64,000 nucleotides of DNA, taken from assembly GCA_000149265.1 (NCBI GenBank), contig CH003296.1, positions 195,619-259,618 on the forward strand. The letters run 5' to 3'. The DNA comes from Ciona savignyi (lineage: Eukaryota; Chordata; Ascidiacea; Phlebobranchia; Cionidae). This document shows positions 46,445 to 55,746 of the stretch, piece after piece (within the stretch, counting starts at the first letter, position 1; each line of letters begins with the position of its first letter). The position numbers and the translations under genes are program-made. Below the pieces are notes generated by a model. That model was given only the letters and a program-made list of their open reading frames with translations. It was not told the origin of the DNA and made no database searches.

Positions 46445-46571
46445 TATATTTTATAAAGAAAGAATTAAATACCAAAATACAGCACGATAAGCATATAAAT
46501 AAGTAATCAACAACTATTTTCGACGAACGTTGCTCTGACCGTGAATCAAACACACCACAGTGGTCCCGAAA

Positions 46572-46748
46572 CATTACAACCAGCGGATTATTGGGTTCTA
46601 CTAATTGAAGGAGCATGTCTATCATACACAACACACTGCAATAGCTTCCGTAACCCAACGGGTGGGCGCGAGGTGATCTGACGATTGCCTGTGTGTTAAC
46701 CACCTTGTTTTTTCCACTCACGGAGATAAACATGAATATCCTATCCTA
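46572..46748 (+). mobile_element. SINE-A, 3' part
   Basis: Starts in the central/body boundary; lies about 130 nt upstream of the CD225 gene start. Confidence 0.85.
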
Positions 46749-46749
46749 T

Positions 46750-47774
46750 TGTAATCTTTTGCTAACCTCAAACTGATGGCTATTGGAATCATAATATAGT
46801 CGGTGATAAATAAGTTTTCTACGTGGATTATGATGTTCTTCCTACTATTCCTTCGTTTCCCACCTTAAAAATGGTAAAGACACCTTTTACTGCTGTGGTT
46901 AGAACTTATCATTTATCATATGACATCAGTTACTCAACCATTCTCAGTTACTCAACTATGATATCAGTTAATTAACTTTCTCTTGAAAATACACCAGATG
47001 CCTTTGGAATTTGTTCAGTTTTTATTGAAGTAGCTGTAATGCAAAATACCTGTAATATGTCCCCTGGCCTTGTAAGTCTACTAGAGCCAGGGTTGTTCTT
47101 ACTCTTTTTCGCCAAATCAGCCTTTTATTCCCTGGAGAAATTTATCGGAAGCCACTGCGCCTGGTCGCGCTGCAGCATTGAATTAAGCCAGCCAGACAGG
47201 CGTAAGAAAACAAAGCGAATCCAGAAAAAACATTAATTATTTATCGCTCAACGACTAATTGAATTCCGATCCGTTAAATTCCAAGGGCGCAACGGAACGA
47301 GAATCTTTACAAATGACAGACATTAATGCCCCCGTGATTTGAGAACTTTAACTTGGCTATAATCAGTTGTTATAACCATTAAATGTCCAGTCTTACAAAG
47401 CATACATCGAATTATCATTTTGTAAGGGTAATTCCCGGTTGGCTGGAATTTTCAGTCCTTAGTTACTGCTCTCAAAGATTAACACGTATGTACCGTTGGC
47501 CAAAGAATCAATAAAAGTCCTGAGAATTGGAAAGCTGTTACTTTGCCTGCCATTTGAAAGTTTAATGTAGCAAGCAACACCATTATATTTAATGGTGCCG
47601 TTGTCTTTTAAACTCCCTTTTTATCATTTTAAAACATTTATGGTATTTCAAGATAATTATGCTGGGTTGTATATATGGCCAAGTGGATTAATGCCCTTAT
47701 GCGAGCCTCTTCAAGCCTACTGTTTGAGTGTACAACTTCAATTTCCTTAAATCAAGTTTTAAACATTAGGAAAA
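46750..47774. other. No gene seen
   Basis: Upstream of the CD225 gene; unique AT-rich sequence and a 65-codon ORF (47039-47236) without coding character. Confidence 0.5.
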
Positions 47775-48062
47775 TAGGGTAGGATGTTCATGTTTAGCCC
47801 TGTGAATGGAAAAACCTATGAGGGTTAACACTTGGGCAATCGTCAGATCACCTCGCGCCCACCGTCAGGTTACCGGAGCTATTGCAGTGTGTTGTGTACG
47901 ACACGTTCCCTTAATTTGGTAGAACCCATTAATCGATATTCGAGCAATGTCCGTAAAGTGTCTTGTCCAAGGACACAACCGACGAGTTAGCGGACCAGTT
48001 TCGTACCTGAAACCTTTCGGTTGGAAGGTGTCGCACTAAACCACCAGACTAACCGGTCGGCC
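47775..48062 (-). mobile_element. SINE-A, near full length
   Basis: All segments present with small deletions. Confidence 0.88.
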
Positions 48063-48203
48063 AAATATATCATTGCCCGGTAAAAAAAATATATATACAG
48101 TATAATTCCAAATATAACGTTTCACATAAATATTGCACCTTAGGGTATATTTGTTTTTAAACCATGTAGCGAATCAAACTTTTATTTTAACTTTCCCCAA
48201 CAG

Positions 48204-48329
48204 AATAATTATCGGAGAAACGTTCAACACCGGATCGATGACGCTAAGATGCGGACAGACTATATTGATGGTGATGTCAAATTGTTTTGTGTGAACGAAA
48301 ATTGGAAACCTGCGATAAACTGTATTTAA
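48204..48329 (+). CDS. Weak candidate terminal exon
   Basis: A good acceptor (pyrimidine tract then CAG at 48201-48203) is followed by 41 open codons and a stop. They encode RIDDAKMRTDYIDGDVKLFC and NENWKPAINC, which resembles the end of a sushi/CCP repeat. No partner exon was found; the 5' side is a SINE-A. The exon may be a relic. Confidence 0.25.
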   Translation, partial: NNYRRNVQHRIDDAKMRTDYIDGDVKLFCVNENWKPAINCI

Positions 48330-48406
48330 CTGTTTTGTATTAAGCGAGTTTTATGAAATAGAAATCAACATTATAACGGAATTCCGAAGATTAAAACGTT
48401 TATTTG

Positions 48407-48730
48407 TCCGACCGGTTAGTCTGTTGGTTTAGTGAGACGCCTTTTAACTGAAAGGTTTATGGTGCGAAACTGGTCGCTAGCTAGTCGGTTGTGGTCTTGG
48501 GTAAGGCACTTAACGGACATTGCCTGAATCCAGCGGCTTAATGGGTTCTACTAAATTAAAGAAAGTGTGAGTTATACACAACACGCTGAAATAGATCCGG
48601 TAACCCGACGATTGGCGAGAGGTGATCTGACGATTACCGTGTGTTAACCCCCTTTGGTTGACTAGTTAGTGAGAAGTTTTCAACCTGCAACCCTTCGGCT
48701 GAAAGGCGACGCACTAAACCACCCGACTAA
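48407..48730 (+). mobile_element. SINE-A joined to an inverted SINE-A head
   Basis: 48407-48655 is sense and lacks the tail. 48656-48730 is the tRNA-like head in inverse orientation, giving a head-to-head arrangement. Confidence 0.8.
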
Positions 48731-48739
48731 GAGTCTCTT

Positions 48740-48931
48740 TTATTGTATTTGACGACACAGCCGCTCTTCTCTAGCTGATTGTTTCGATCTATAACTAAAC
48801 AGTTCTTTTGCATATTTTTTCCCGTAGCGGCAATCGCACACTTTCGCTCTCAATTGCGATTTTAATTCTAAAAGTGAGGAATTTAGTGCCACACTGGTAA
48901 TGACGTCATAGCTATTTGATGATGTCATCAA
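48740..48931 (-). CDS. Weak candidate small ORF, 63 aa
   Basis: An ATG ORF encodes SSLLELKSQLRAKVCDCRYG and YAKELFSYRSKQSAREERL. Its stop codon lies inside an AATAAA, so stop and poly(A) signal overlap. Composition is plausible for protein, but there is no family, and a SINE-A fragment lies immediately downstream. Confidence 0.22.
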   Translation of the reverse strand: MMTSSNSYDVITSVALNSSLLELKSQLRAKVCDCRYGKKYAKELFSYRSKQSAREERLCRQIQ

Positions 48932-49175
48932 ATGATGAACCTATTCATTTTGTTTTAAAAACAATAATTCCAACGTTATAATGGATAATATGACTTCACG
49001 CAATAATTCAGAATTGGAAGATTTTGTTGAATGACCAGCTTGCTTGCTACTGAAAGTTTTTGTTGCGTCTTGAAACGCTAGAAAACCACTTGCCAAGTTT
49101 CCTATAAAATTAATCAATGCTTTTTAAAAATTGTCACGTTAACTTCGTGCCTAAGGGCTTAACCGAGTTACAACT

Positions 49176-49402
49176 AGCTTTCAACCGAAAGGTTTCAGGT
49201 GCGAAACTGGTCGCTAGCTAGTCGGTTGCGCTTGGGCAAGGTATTTAACGGACACTGCCTGAACCCCTTTGGATTAATGGGTTCTACTAAATTAAATGAA
49301 CGTGTCTATCATATCCAACACAATGCAATAGCTCCGGTACCCAACGGTGGGCGCGAGGTGATCTGACGATTGCTCGTGTGATAAACCTGAATATCCTATC
49401 CT
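49176..49402 (+). mobile_element. SINE-A, head truncated
   Basis: From the anticodon-like region to the tail, with a gap before the tail. Confidence 0.86.
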
Positions 49403-49824
49403 ATAACATGTTATCCTAACTTGACATGGGCTAATTGTCCCCTTATTGTACAACCACTTTGTGCTGTATAAACTGTTTTTTTTAATTGGCCGATATGCCC
49501 CATGGCAGGTAAAGTATTACGCTAATTCAGCCTACAGCAATAGAAATAGAAGACAAAAAATTTAAGATCTTTTTAAACCAGTTTTCATTCACCATAATAC
49601 CGTAATATTAGATAAAAAAAGAAAATACATCATTGATGTCAAACTACAATCTAGTTAACTTTGAACATATCGGATAATTTCAATAAAATGGGTTGTATAC
49701 ATTTTTTTCCATTATCTTCAGCCACAAATGAATATAAAGTAGAAATAAATGAGCTCGCATTGTTATACAAGTTCTACAAAATGGAATTTGGCTAAAAAAT
49801 TCGAAATAGTTGAAGACTTTTGGT

Positions 49825-51137
49825 TCATATCTCTGGACCTTCTCCGCCAGGTACCAGCATTGTTATATTATTTCCATTGAGCAATATTTGATCAAGCTTG
49901 GAAATTCTTCTGCCCTCTGATGTTGATTCGTATTCTGTGACATCCTCTAGTACCATGTTGACAAAATCGTCGAATCCAAGCAAAGTACCAACTATTTCCT
50001 GTGGAAAACAAATTTTCATTGGTGTTAACATGCTGGACGTACCGGCATAGCTTTTAGTAACAGCCCTTTGAAACAGTAGTGGGAAGGATAGGATATTCAT
50101 CTTTATCTCTGTGAATGGGAAAACCAAGAGGGTTAACACACAAGCAATCATCAGATCACCTCGCGTCCATCGTCGGGTTACTGGAGCTATTGCAGTGTGT
50201 TGTGTATGATTTACCATTCCTTCAATTTAATAGAACTTATTAAGCCACTTAGTTCAGGGCAATGCACGTTAAGTGCCTTGCGCAAAGACATAACTGACTA
50301 GTTAGCGACCAGTTTCGCACCTGCAACCCTTTCGGTTGAAAGGCATCGCACTTAACCACCAGACTAACCGGACGGACAAGGAAATATTATAACAGGAAGA
50401 AAAGGATATTAAAGCCTATTAGTCTATTAGCAATTGTTGAGTGAATCCAACATAAAAAGGGTAAATAAAACTAGAGCAATGTACTTTATCACATACAAAA
50501 CACAGCAATATCTATAATAACCAGATAATAGGCAGTTATTGTAACATTTTAGTGTTTCGATGCCAACCATTTCTGTTTAGTAGCAGTAGGTTAAGAAAAA
50601 GGAATTTTACTACAGGTAGTTAATTGTTCTAAAGATTCAGTTTTATCAGTTCAGTTGTAAGGGCTTAATAGGCAAAACAGGTTTTAGCAAGAGGATTGTT
50701 AGGTTTTAAGTATATAGGTAATACATGATCAGTAGAAAAAGATTATTATTATTATTAGACCCAGGATATTTGGTCCTTTGTCGCAAATTTGCAACTGAAA
50801 AAGAGGAAAAAAAGGAAAGGAGGGAAACTGCTCACTAAAAATACGGAAACTAATTTAAACCCTCCCCTGAACACTAATCGCGACCCCAAAACTAAACCGA
50901 ACTCCAACCCTCATGTTTATAATCCTTATTTTAGTGTGCAGTTTCCCTCCTTTTAGTTTTCTTTTTAAATTATGACATAATGTCGGCACATGATGGTATA
51001 TATTACTCAAGTATAAAACGGTACAGTTAACAGTGTTAACCACTAACCTTTTCACTTTTCATGATAATATGAATTTTAGAGCCGATACATTTATCCACCA
51101 GCTCTAGAGGCAAAAGTTGAGAAGGATTTGCGGCCAT
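49825..51137 (-). CDS. LSM5: U6 snRNA-associated Sm-like protein LSM5, 2 exons
   Basis: Exon 1 is 51137-51048 ([19 protein letters not shown]..., ending KSEK) and exon 2 is 49998-49825; both meet in phase 0 for 87 aa. Exon 2 holds the Sm1/Sm2 core: [19 protein letters not shown] and [21 protein letters not shown]5 is part of the LSM2-8 ring that binds the U6 snRNA 3' end in the spliceosome and of the LSM1-7 ring in mRNA decay. Length matches the family (about 91 aa). The single intron (49999-51047) carries a SINE-A and a palindromic MITE. Confidence 0.96.
50085..50376 (-). mobile_element. SINE-A, near full length, in the LSM5 intron
   Basis: Same strand as LSM5. Its stop-free frame runs on into LSM5 exon 2 if the intron is ignored. 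Confidence 0.9.
50800..50965 (+). mobile_element. Palindromic MITE copy in the LSM5 intron
   Basis: GGAGGGAAACTGCTCACTAA at the left and CAGTTTCCCTCCTTTTAGT at the right, core eroded. Confidence 0.75.
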
Positions 51138-51277
51138 GATGCGAAAGTCAGATCTTAATCAATATTTACAATCGTCAATAAAGCTAAATTTAAAACAAAA
51201 TAAAATATTTTGGGAGGAAAACAAATCAGAAAAATGTTTTCATAACAAAAATATTTTGTCCCGCTCATGATATAGAC

Positions 51278-51770
51278 CAGGGATGTCCAACATTTTATTG
51301 TAGTGGGCCGCATTGTCACTTGAAATAATTAAATGGGCCGCAGAACCTATTAAATTTCAAGACAAATTGGTACATAAAGAAACAATTAAAATACATTAAT
51401 GTATAATCCTGTATTTCTGTTGCTGCCATACTTATAGCCTGCTATTACTGGGGTGCCTCTAAATACTACAGTAATTCTAACCCTGTCCCAAACACTAATC
51501 TCAACCCCAGAACTAACTTTAACCCCAACCCTAACATTAACATCATGGCTTTTGTAATTACGAAGTTTAGTATGCGATTCAAGCGCTCCAAGCGATTTAA
51601 GCGCTCCATGCGATCCAAGCGGTCCTGTAGTATTTAGAGGTACCGCTATTACTGCGTCCCTTAAAGCTGACTGATACAATTAGACTAAGATTCAAATAGG
51701 CTAAGATTCAAATGTCAAAATACTACTTGGGGAGTAAAATGACTAGCGGGCCGCAGGTTGGACATCCCTG
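51278..51770. mobile_element. Second copy of the GGATGTCCAACC MITE, with internal insertion
   Basis: It has the same termini and GGGCCGCA motifs as 22349-22635. It is longer because about 150 bp resembling the palindromic MITE (CTCAACCCCAGAACTAAC) lies inside. It sits just upstream of LSM5. Confidence 0.85.
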
Positions 51771-52194
51771 ACCTACATGTTTTTTTCACAAAATGCGTAA
51801 TACAATAGTAAATACTTAATCACGAGTCGCAGAAATTGGTTTGGAAAATTGTTTACTTTACACCAAGTTTTTATTTTTAGTATATGGCATCTTTTTTCTA
51901 TTTCTAAAAGAAAATGAAACAAACATATATCGTACGAGGAATAACTGCATAAATTCTCAAAAAATAAATCTGGAAAGGGAATTTCCACTATTTATGTGTT
52001 ATACTGGTTAAAGTACTTTTAGGTAAACCCCCTAATAAGACAATATCTATAATCAACTGATCTTTGACTATTTATTTTATGTGTCCATTTTTGTACTGGA
52101 TTATAACACGGGTTTCACTTTTTTGGAATATTGTCTTGAAGATACCTTAATGGTTTTAAACTGTGAAGTTTTTTTGATTGGGTAATCATTGTTT

Positions 52195-52600
52195 TTTTTC
52201 GGGCTTAGTTTTGAACCCATAATGGGTTCGTTGCTAAGACCGTGTTTTTGCATGTAAATCGGTATATGTAACGGTTAGGATAGGATAGAATATTCATGTT
52301 TATCCCCGTGAATGGGAAAACCAAGGGGGTTAACACACGGGAAATCGTCAGATCACCTCGCGTCCACCGTTGGGTTACCGGAGCTTTTGCTGTGTGTTGT
52401 ATAATTGAGACATTCCTTCAATTTGGTACTTATTAATCCGCTGGGTTCAGGCAATGTTCGTAAAGTGCCTTGCCCAAGGACACAGCCGACTATCTATAGC
52501 AACCAGTTTCGCAGCTGCAACCTTTCGATTGAAAGGCGACGCACTTAACCGCTAGACCAGCGGGCCGGACTATTGCGTTAACCATTCGGCCACACTCACG
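52195..52600 (-). mobile_element. SINE-B split by a SINE-A
   Basis: 52195-52275 and 52570-52600 are the two parts; the insertion is the SINE-A at 52276-52569. Confidence 0.83.
52276..52569 (-). mobile_element. SINE-A nested in a SINE-B
   Basis: Near complete; interrupts the SINE-B parts 52195-52275 and 52570-52600. Confidence 0.88.
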
Positions 52601-53554
52601 AGTAATCATTGGTTTAAAGCACGTGTATATTTGGGTCGATAACAGCGACGCCGTGCATATGTGTACCAGCGCTCCAAGTTTAAACGGGGTCATACCAGGG
52701 TACGAGAGGGGGGTAAACATAGGTGAGGTATTTATTAGGTATTCACGCAGCGTGCAGCCAGTTAAAGCACTGTACACACAGGGACATAGCTTAGGTAGGC
52801 TAAGTATAGGGTAAAAGGTTGAGAGAGCGGCTTAGCCAAGCAAGGCTCCACCGATAGTTCTCTCTGATATTATGGAATTATACACGATTTATATAATAAT
52901 TTATAACAGGAAACACATATTTGTACACGAGGCTTTGGCATGCTTTAAACCGACCTCGCGGAAACAATTCATCGACTAAGCTGTCGAAAACAGGAAATTA
53001 ATCGTGACTTCCCATGCACACAATATGAACACATGGCATGGCGACCGAATTGTTAAAATATACTGAAAGACAATTTTAACTACGTGTGGGATTTCCACAT
53101 ATGTTTACTGGTCTCTCATGTATTTCCCTTTGGTGATTTTCTTTAAATTTGCCACTGCATATTCAATGTAAATAAGCTTAAACCTTTAAAACACAGTTGG
53201 TAATTTTTCCGTATGTTTTTTTATTGGCCGATGCACACTAAGTGCGATTCTTTTGACGGCGATAAAGTGAAAACGATGTCGGGCGACAAATCTTCGCCAA
53301 AACATTCTTCACACTTGGAGCGATGAATCGCTTTCATCGTTATACTTTTTCTATTACCCTGCCTGTTTCGGCGGGTAACGGGTGCATGTGTTGTTGGTAG
53401 AAGCTCCTTGGCATCGAGTTTGGACTAATAAACCATTTTCAACGAGAATCTTTCTTTCCTTCTCTGAGTACGATACCCGAATAAGTTACCGTCTAGGAAA
53501 GTGGAAAACTTCTCTAATCGGTCTTCTAGATGTGGGAAAATAAAGTTTTTGGTA

Positions 53555-53684
53555 GGTCGGATTATTATATTTATAGGATTTAATATCTTAATTAAAGGGA
53601 ATGTTTAAATACAGTTTACAGGTCGGTGAAAAACCCTTCACAAGCCGGACCCGGCTGGGGGGGGGCGTATGTTGCCCCTGCCTG
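53555..53684. mobile_element. Partial copy of the CAGGCATGGGCAAC MITE, inverted
   Basis: The right end reads GTTGCCCCTGCCTG and the interior shares GGATTTAATATCTTAATTAA-like sequence with the other two copies. The left end is not clear. Confidence 0.55.
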
Positions 53685-53698
53685 GTTTGGAGTTATAC

Positions 53699-53813
53699 AT
53701 TTTTTTACTGAGCCAAGGTTTGAACCCAAGTTAGGTTAGGCACAAGGACAGTTTTTGTATAGTAGTCGGTATATGTATCGGTCGTGCTACCCATTCAGTC
53801 ACACGACCGTACA
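53699..53813 (-). mobile_element. SINE-B
   Basis: Complete; ends 75 nt before the first acceptor upstream of UQCC1. Confidence 0.85.
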
Positions 53814-53888
53814 CAAGAGAAAATGTTATTTGTATTGTATAGTCGTGACCAATATTGTTACACATTTACCTTAATTTTAAGTTTTTAG

Positions 53889-53905
53889 GCACAGGTTACT
53901 GAAAG
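53889..53905 (+). other. UQCC1: Possible 17-nt 5' UTR micro-exon of UQCC1
   Basis: A TTTTTAG acceptor ending at 53888 is followed 17 nt later by GAAAG|GTAAGT. The next acceptor (TTATCAG) ends at 53948, before the UQCC1 frame. No clear upstream exon partner is visible, so the 53888 acceptor could be a spliced-leader addition site. Confidence 0.3.
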
Positions 53906-54037
53906 GTAAGTATTAATATGCTGACATTTTTTTAAGTGTGTTTATCAGATTTATTAAATGCTCCCAGAATCTTGATTTGCAAACCTACACCACAAACCCT
54001 GGTTAAAGTGAAGAAATTGCAGATCTTATATTACCGT

Positions 54038-54913
54038 ATGTTCCAAGATATAAATAGCGTGCAAGTATGTTATTACTTTGAGTGCAGCATGTCTTCCTCT
54101 ATTTTTTCGGTAATATCATTATATAATCGTTGTATGCCGCTACATTCATATATAAAATGTATATGTACCGGTAAAACAGTCTTTCGACTAAATCATGTGC
54201 ATGCGTTAGGCGATAAAGAGCGGACGCGTGTAATTTGTAAATCGCATGCAAATGTGAATTATCGGTGCTTACAGACGAGTTCTTCGTCGAAGATACGAAT
54301 CAAGCCGTATATAGAACCTTTTAAACGGGTTGCATATAAAGCCGGGCTGATACTACCGGAAAACTACAGCAATGACACTTTGCAAGCAGCTGCCTTTGAA
54401 TTACTCAACGGAATTTACATGAGAGTACCCCATGCTCAAATCCGTGAGTTTGCTGGCTTGGAGAATAGTTTTAACTTGTGGATGCACGTAGTTTACCTGC
54501 ATTTGTGGTGTTTGTTTGTTCGCTTGCTTCAAGAAGGCCGAGACGGTGAAATTATAATGATGGCAATGACTCGGATATTATGGTTCGATGTGACAGAGAG
54601 ACTGAAGAAAATTGAAGACGAGAATAGTCAAAACCTGAAGATACGAAAACGAATGGTAGAGTACCATAACCTCCTCTACACGTCATTTTCATTATTCGAC
54701 GAGGGGATTTTGGGTGATGACATGCAACTTGCTTCGTCATTGTGGACCCTTGTGTACCATGATAACCAAGGTGAAGCAGAAGCGTGGCAGTTAGAGGCAT
54801 TACTGCATTACGTGCGTTTTACTGTTTCATGCATTGATGAAGTAGACTTTAATACGCTGGTGCTCAAACCAAGTGAATTAAACTGGTTAATACCAAGAGA
54901 ACTTCAAACGTGA
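54038..54913 (+). CDS. UQCC1: Ubiquinol-cytochrome c reductase complex assembly factor 1 (CBP3-like chaperone)
   Basis: The body is intronless. The conserved chaperone domain covers about the last 200 residues: LQAAAFELLNGIYMRVPHAQ, FNLWMHVVYLHLWCLFVRLL, QEGRDGEIIMMAMTRILWFD, FSLFDEGILGDDMQLASSLW and LEALLHYVRFTVSCIDEVDF. It chaperones cytochrome b during complex III assembly at the mitochondrial inner membrane. The N-terminus is basic and Ser/Cys-rich, as expected of a presequence. The start is either 54038 or 54089; the frame is open back to 53936, so an upstream exon is possible. An upstream 3' splice site at 53948 and a 5-codon uORF at 53957 precede it. Confidence 0.9.
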   Translation: MFQDINSVQVCYYFECSMSSSIFSVISLYNRCMPLHSYIKCICTGKTVFRLNHVHALGDKERTRVICKSHANVNYRCLQTSSSSKIRIKPYIEPFKRVAYKAGLILPENYSNDTLQAAAFELLNGIYMRVPHAQIREFAGLENSFNLWMHVVYLHLWCLFVRLLQEGRDGEIIMMAMTRILWFDVTERLKKIEDENSQNLKIRKRMVEYHNLLYTSFSLFDEGILGDDMQLASSLWTLVYHDNQGEAEAWQLEALLHYVRFTVSCIDEVDFNTLVLKPSELNWLIPRELQT

Positions 54914-55112
54914 TAGTATTTCATATTTTCAATGAATAGCATTGAAAGCATGTGCTTGTTTCCATCTGTAGTCCTAGTGAGTTATTAGTACAAATAATGA
55001 CTTAAGTAGCAAATGCTAGACACAGCTGTATACATTAACAACAAAATTGGTTAAGAAACATTGCAATTGTGTTGCTTTTGTAAAACCCTTACCGTAATGT
55101 TCATTTCTTATT

Positions 55113-55128
55113 TTTGTTTTTTCTTCAG
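55113..55128 (+). promoter_or_regulatory. Orphan 3' splice site upstream of UQCC3 (possible trans-splice acceptor)
   Basis: A 16-nt pyrimidine-rich run ending TTCTTCAG precedes the UQCC3 start by 44 nt. There is no obvious partner donor between it and the UQCC1 coding region. Confidence 0.45.
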
Positions 55129-55172
55129 TTAGTTTGGCTTCAAATTAATGATTCTGGACTTAAATATTTAAA

Positions 55173-55439
55173 ATGGGTCTTAGTCAATTTTTAACCATAT
55201 CAATACCGACATTGATTTTTGGATTTGGTTCCTACTACTATATCACATCGGAAAAGTATCAGCAGAAAATTCGAATGGATGTTATAAAGGGATGCAAATT
55301 ATCTCCAAATGATCTGGCAAAGCAAGATAAAGAAGCAGCGCAGTTTATGGCAGTTTTGGAAAAAGCATCAAAACAAAAAACCAACCTTGCATGGTCACAT
55401 GATCAAGAAATTCTTAAAAAGCGACATGACGGTAGATGA
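55173..55439 (+). CDS. UQCC3: Ubiquinol-cytochrome c reductase complex assembly factor 3-like
   Basis: This 88-aa protein has one N-terminal membrane anchor (FLTISIPTLIFGFGSYYYI) followed by a basic-acidic amphipathic segment ending AVLEKASKQKTNLAWSHDQ. Family members share the layout of a short helix, then xxGERRKQEML-like residues, EAA and the closing NxAW. UQCC3 stabilises newly made cytochrome b at the inner membrane. It starts 259 nt past the UQCC1 stop. The gap has a strong 3' splice site ending at 55128 and no AATAAA or ATTAAA, so both cistrons may share one primary transcript. Assignment rests on short motifs and size. Confidence 0.72.
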   Translation: MGLSQFLTISIPTLIFGFGSYYYITSEKYQQKIRMDVIKGCKLSPNDLAKQDKEAAQFMAVLEKASKQKTNLAWSHDQEILKKRHDGR

Positions 55440-55746
55440 AAATCACACTTGTTGTTTTTGCTTATTTACCCTTATGCAACTGCAAAGTCAGCACTAGCTT
55501 TTTGAATATCTAGACTACCGGTATGTCTAAAGTACTGTACAAACTGTTTAGGTATGGCACCAATTAAATTATCACTGTTGGTTTACTCTAAAAAATGGAA
55601 CTGTTATCCTTTTTTTTGTAAATTTATATGCCATAACATTGTCTGCATGTGTTATATATTGCCTTTACATTAATTTAATTTTACATTCTTTGTCATTTAG
55701 GAAATAAGGCTTTCTGTATATTATTATTAGTTTAATTGGCTTAGGT

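Larger units (their letters stand above)
51771..53698. other. Intergenic between LSM5 and UQCC1
   Basis: Apart from the nested SINEs and a partial MITE, about 1.4 kb shows no recognisable feature. Confidence 0.5.

Noticed and set aside
45877..46490. Three plus-strand ORFs of 74-138 codons
   Set aside because: Antisense shadows of CD225 exon 1; no splice or start support.
47039..47236. 65-codon plus-strand ORF
   Set aside because: No splice context, family or codon pattern; treated as chance.
49825..50217. A single 130-codon ORF joining SINE-A sequence to LSM5
   Set aside because: The LSM5 exon begins at 49998 after a good acceptor, and the true first exon lies at 51137-51048; the SINE part is intronic.
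53936..54037. Extending UQCC1 to the start of the open frame at 53936
   Set aside because: That codon is GTG and lies before a 3' splice site at 53948; first usable ATGs are 54038 and 54089.
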